Assembly (NCBI GenBank): GCA_048886645.1
Contig: JBHLKN010000024.1
Coordinates: forward strand, 1-22,098
Reading direction: 5' to 3'
Source of the DNA: Wukongarchaeum sp048886645
Lineage (GTDB): Archaea; Asgardarchaeota; Wukongarchaeia; Wukongarchaeales; Wukongarchaeaceae
Length of the DNA stretch: 22,098 nt
Below, in pieces: positions 20,800-22,098 of the stretch; the stretch's first letter is position 1, and each line of letters begins with the position of its first letter. Under the pieces are notes generated by a model. The model did not search any database. It was not told where the DNA came from and worked only from the letters and a program-made list of their open reading frames with translations. Made by a program: the position numbers and the translations under genes.

Positions 20800-22098
20800 T
20801 TAAACTTCCTCCCTTCGCTTATTAAGGACAAAGTTTTCAATAATCACGTCGACATCTACAGCTTTACCATAATCTGATTTTGAAGGATCAATACCATCTT
20901 CTCCGAATTTGAACTGAATAATGTCTCCTATAGCATTTCTTATCGTTCCATCATATTCTGCTTTAAGGTCTTGCAATGCGTTTATAAGCCGCCGTTGCAT
21001 ATAACCTGAAGTAGATGTTCGAACCGCTGTATCAACAAGTCCTTCACGCCCACCGCTTGCATGGAAGAAAAACTCGATGGGTTCAAGTCCTTTTCGAAAA
21101 CTTGATTCCACAAATCCTTTTGCTTTTGCCCCCATATCCCCTGGTTTAAAATGTGGTAATGTTCTATTCTTGTATCCTCGTGAAATCCTTTCCCCTCTTA
21201 CTGATTGTTGCCCTACACAAGCGATCATCTGGGCTAAGTTTAAAGCACTACCTCGTGCACCACTTTTAGCCATTATTGCTATAGGATTTTTAGGGTTGAG
21301 ATATTCTGAGGTAATAACTTCTCCTGCCGTATCTCTTGCATCTGATAACTCTTGCCTTATCTGCATTTCCAGCGTTTCTTCTTCTGTTCTTCCAGGTAAT
21401 CGCTCTAATTCGCGTTTTTTGAAAGATTCTATTAGGGCTAAAACTTTTTTCTCTTTTTCTTCTATAATAGCATGAATTCTCTCTTGAGCTTCTTTGAGTA
21501 CCGATACATCTTTTAATCCCATGCTAAAACCGTGCCTACTGATAAAAGCGATGAGTAGTTTTCCTAAAGAATCTAAGAACCTTCTTGCTTCGTCTGATCC
21601 AAACTCTTTTACTATTCTATGTGTCATATTTTTTGGTTGTTGAGCTCCCAATGTTTTTCTATCTAAAACGCCACAAATTAACCTTCCATCCCTTATCTTA
21701 ACATACGCATCGTAAGGACAATTTTCCTCTTTACATGTTTCACAGTGGCGACAATTATTTGATTTCAAAGTCATATTTAGTCCCTTGGGTATAATTAAAC
21801 TAATGATCTGTTTGCCCGACCACATAGGTTCTGGTTCCGTTACTTCTGGTGGTGGTAATGAACCTGAATATCTTGCTGCTAAAAGTAGTTGACATGTTTC
21901 TTTTTTATTTAAAAATGTGTCTTTTTTGGTTAGTAAAAACGCTGAGGTAATATAATCTTGAATTGCACCTATAATAGGACCTCCGTATCTTGGGCTTAAA
22001 ATCTGCTCTTGAACCAGCATTAATTCTAATGCTTCTGCTTTTGCCTCTCCTCCTTGGGGTATATGAGCATTCATTTCGTCTCCATCAAAATCTGCATT
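20800..22098 (-). CDS. rpoA1: DNA-directed RNA polymerase subunit A' (partial, start beyond right edge)
   Basis: The frame is open to the right edge, where it begins NADFDGDEMNAHIPQG, the invariant catalytic motif whose aspartates hold the active-site magnesium. About 433 codons are present, the C-terminal half of A'. SPRYGGPIIGAIQDYITSAF follows the catalytic motif, and GARGSALNLAQMIACVGQQS with FFHASGGREGLVDTAVRTST is the bridge-helix region. An insertion with CRHCETCKEENC (C-x2-C-x2-C-x4-C) near residue 115 of the visible part may bind zinc. I believe such Cys clusters occur in some archaeal A' subunits. The product normally joins A'' to complete the subunit. Confidence 0.97.
   Translation of the reverse strand, partial: NADFDGDEMNAHIPQGGEAKAEALELMLVQEQILSPRYGGPIIGAIQDYITSAFLLTKKDTFLNKKETCQLLLAARYSGSLPPPEVTEPEPMWSGKQIISLIIPKGLNMTLKSNNCRHCETCKEENCPYDAYVKIRDGRLICGVLDRKTLGAQQPKNMTHRIVKEFGSDEARRFLDSLGKLLIAFISRHGFSMGLKDVSVLKEAQERIHAIIEEKEKKVLALIESFKKRELERLPGRTEEETLEMQIRQELSDARDTAGEVITSEYLNPKNPIAIMAKSGARGSALNLAQMIACVGQQSVRGERISRGYKNRTLPHFKPGDMGAKAKGFVESSFRKGLEPIEFFFHASGGREGLVDTAVRTSTSGYMQRRLINALQDLKAEYDGTIRNAIGDIIQFKFGEDGIDPSKSDYGKAVDVDVIIENFVLNKRREEV

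Overview
The window is archaeal chromosome. It carries the split RNA polymerase genes rpoA1/rpoA2, followed by eL30, archaeal NusA, uS12 and uS7. It also has aPelota, an archaeosine tRNA-guanine transglycosylase with a PUA domain, TATA-box promoters, and a serine tRNA that ends with discriminator G and no complete encoded CCA. DNA is AT-rich, and a run of exactly 100 N (3595-3694) marks a scaffold join, so this is probably a metagenome-derived genome. I cannot fix the lineage. A TACK-type archaeon such as a Bathyarchaeota relative is a guess only.

Layout. 1-260: a 40-residue ribbon-helix-helix-like protein on the minus strand, with three phased TTATAG repeats over its promoter. 262-2244: tgtA (minus). 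2417-2550: tRNA-Ser(GGA) (minus) interrupted by about 48 nt in the D-arm. 2620-2995: a candidate replication origin. It has three origin-recognition-box (ORB)-like sites, the leftmost inverted against the other two across a very AT-rich stretch, and interspersed copies of a 19-nt repeat. 3033-3380: a small Cys-rich protein (minus). 3381-4213: gene-poor DNA with the assembly gap. 4214-7320: a winged-helix protein and HypF (plus). 7353-8069: an XRE-CBS regulator behind twin palindromes. 8062-9684: pelota (minus) and a RimI-like acetyltransferase (plus), diverging from one TATA box. 9800-10471: a phosphoribosyltransferase (plus). 10491-11872: a broken phenylacetate-CoA-ligase-like gene (minus). 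11978-13465: an aldehyde dehydrogenase (minus). 13587-16296: adenosylcobalamin-dependent ribonucleotide reductase followed by a cobalamin adenosyltransferase (plus). 16483-17439: a two-TM DUF3068-like protein (plus). 17464-22098: the RNA polymerase/ribosomal operon (minus), entering from the right edge with rpoA1.

How genes relate. The NrdJ and adenosyltransferase genes make a functional pair: enzyme plus supplier of its adenosylcobalamin cofactor. HypF implies a [NiFe] hydrogenase elsewhere in the genome. The right-hand operon couples transcription (RpoA', RpoA'', NusA) with translation (eL30, uS12, uS7).

The most notable region is 2.4-3.0 kb. ORB-like sites and an AT-rich core coincide with a visible switch in strand composition: the plus strand is A-rich across tgtA but T-rich across almost everything to the right, whichever way genes point. 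That is what a replication origin should look like, although no orc1/cdc6 gene is visible nearby.
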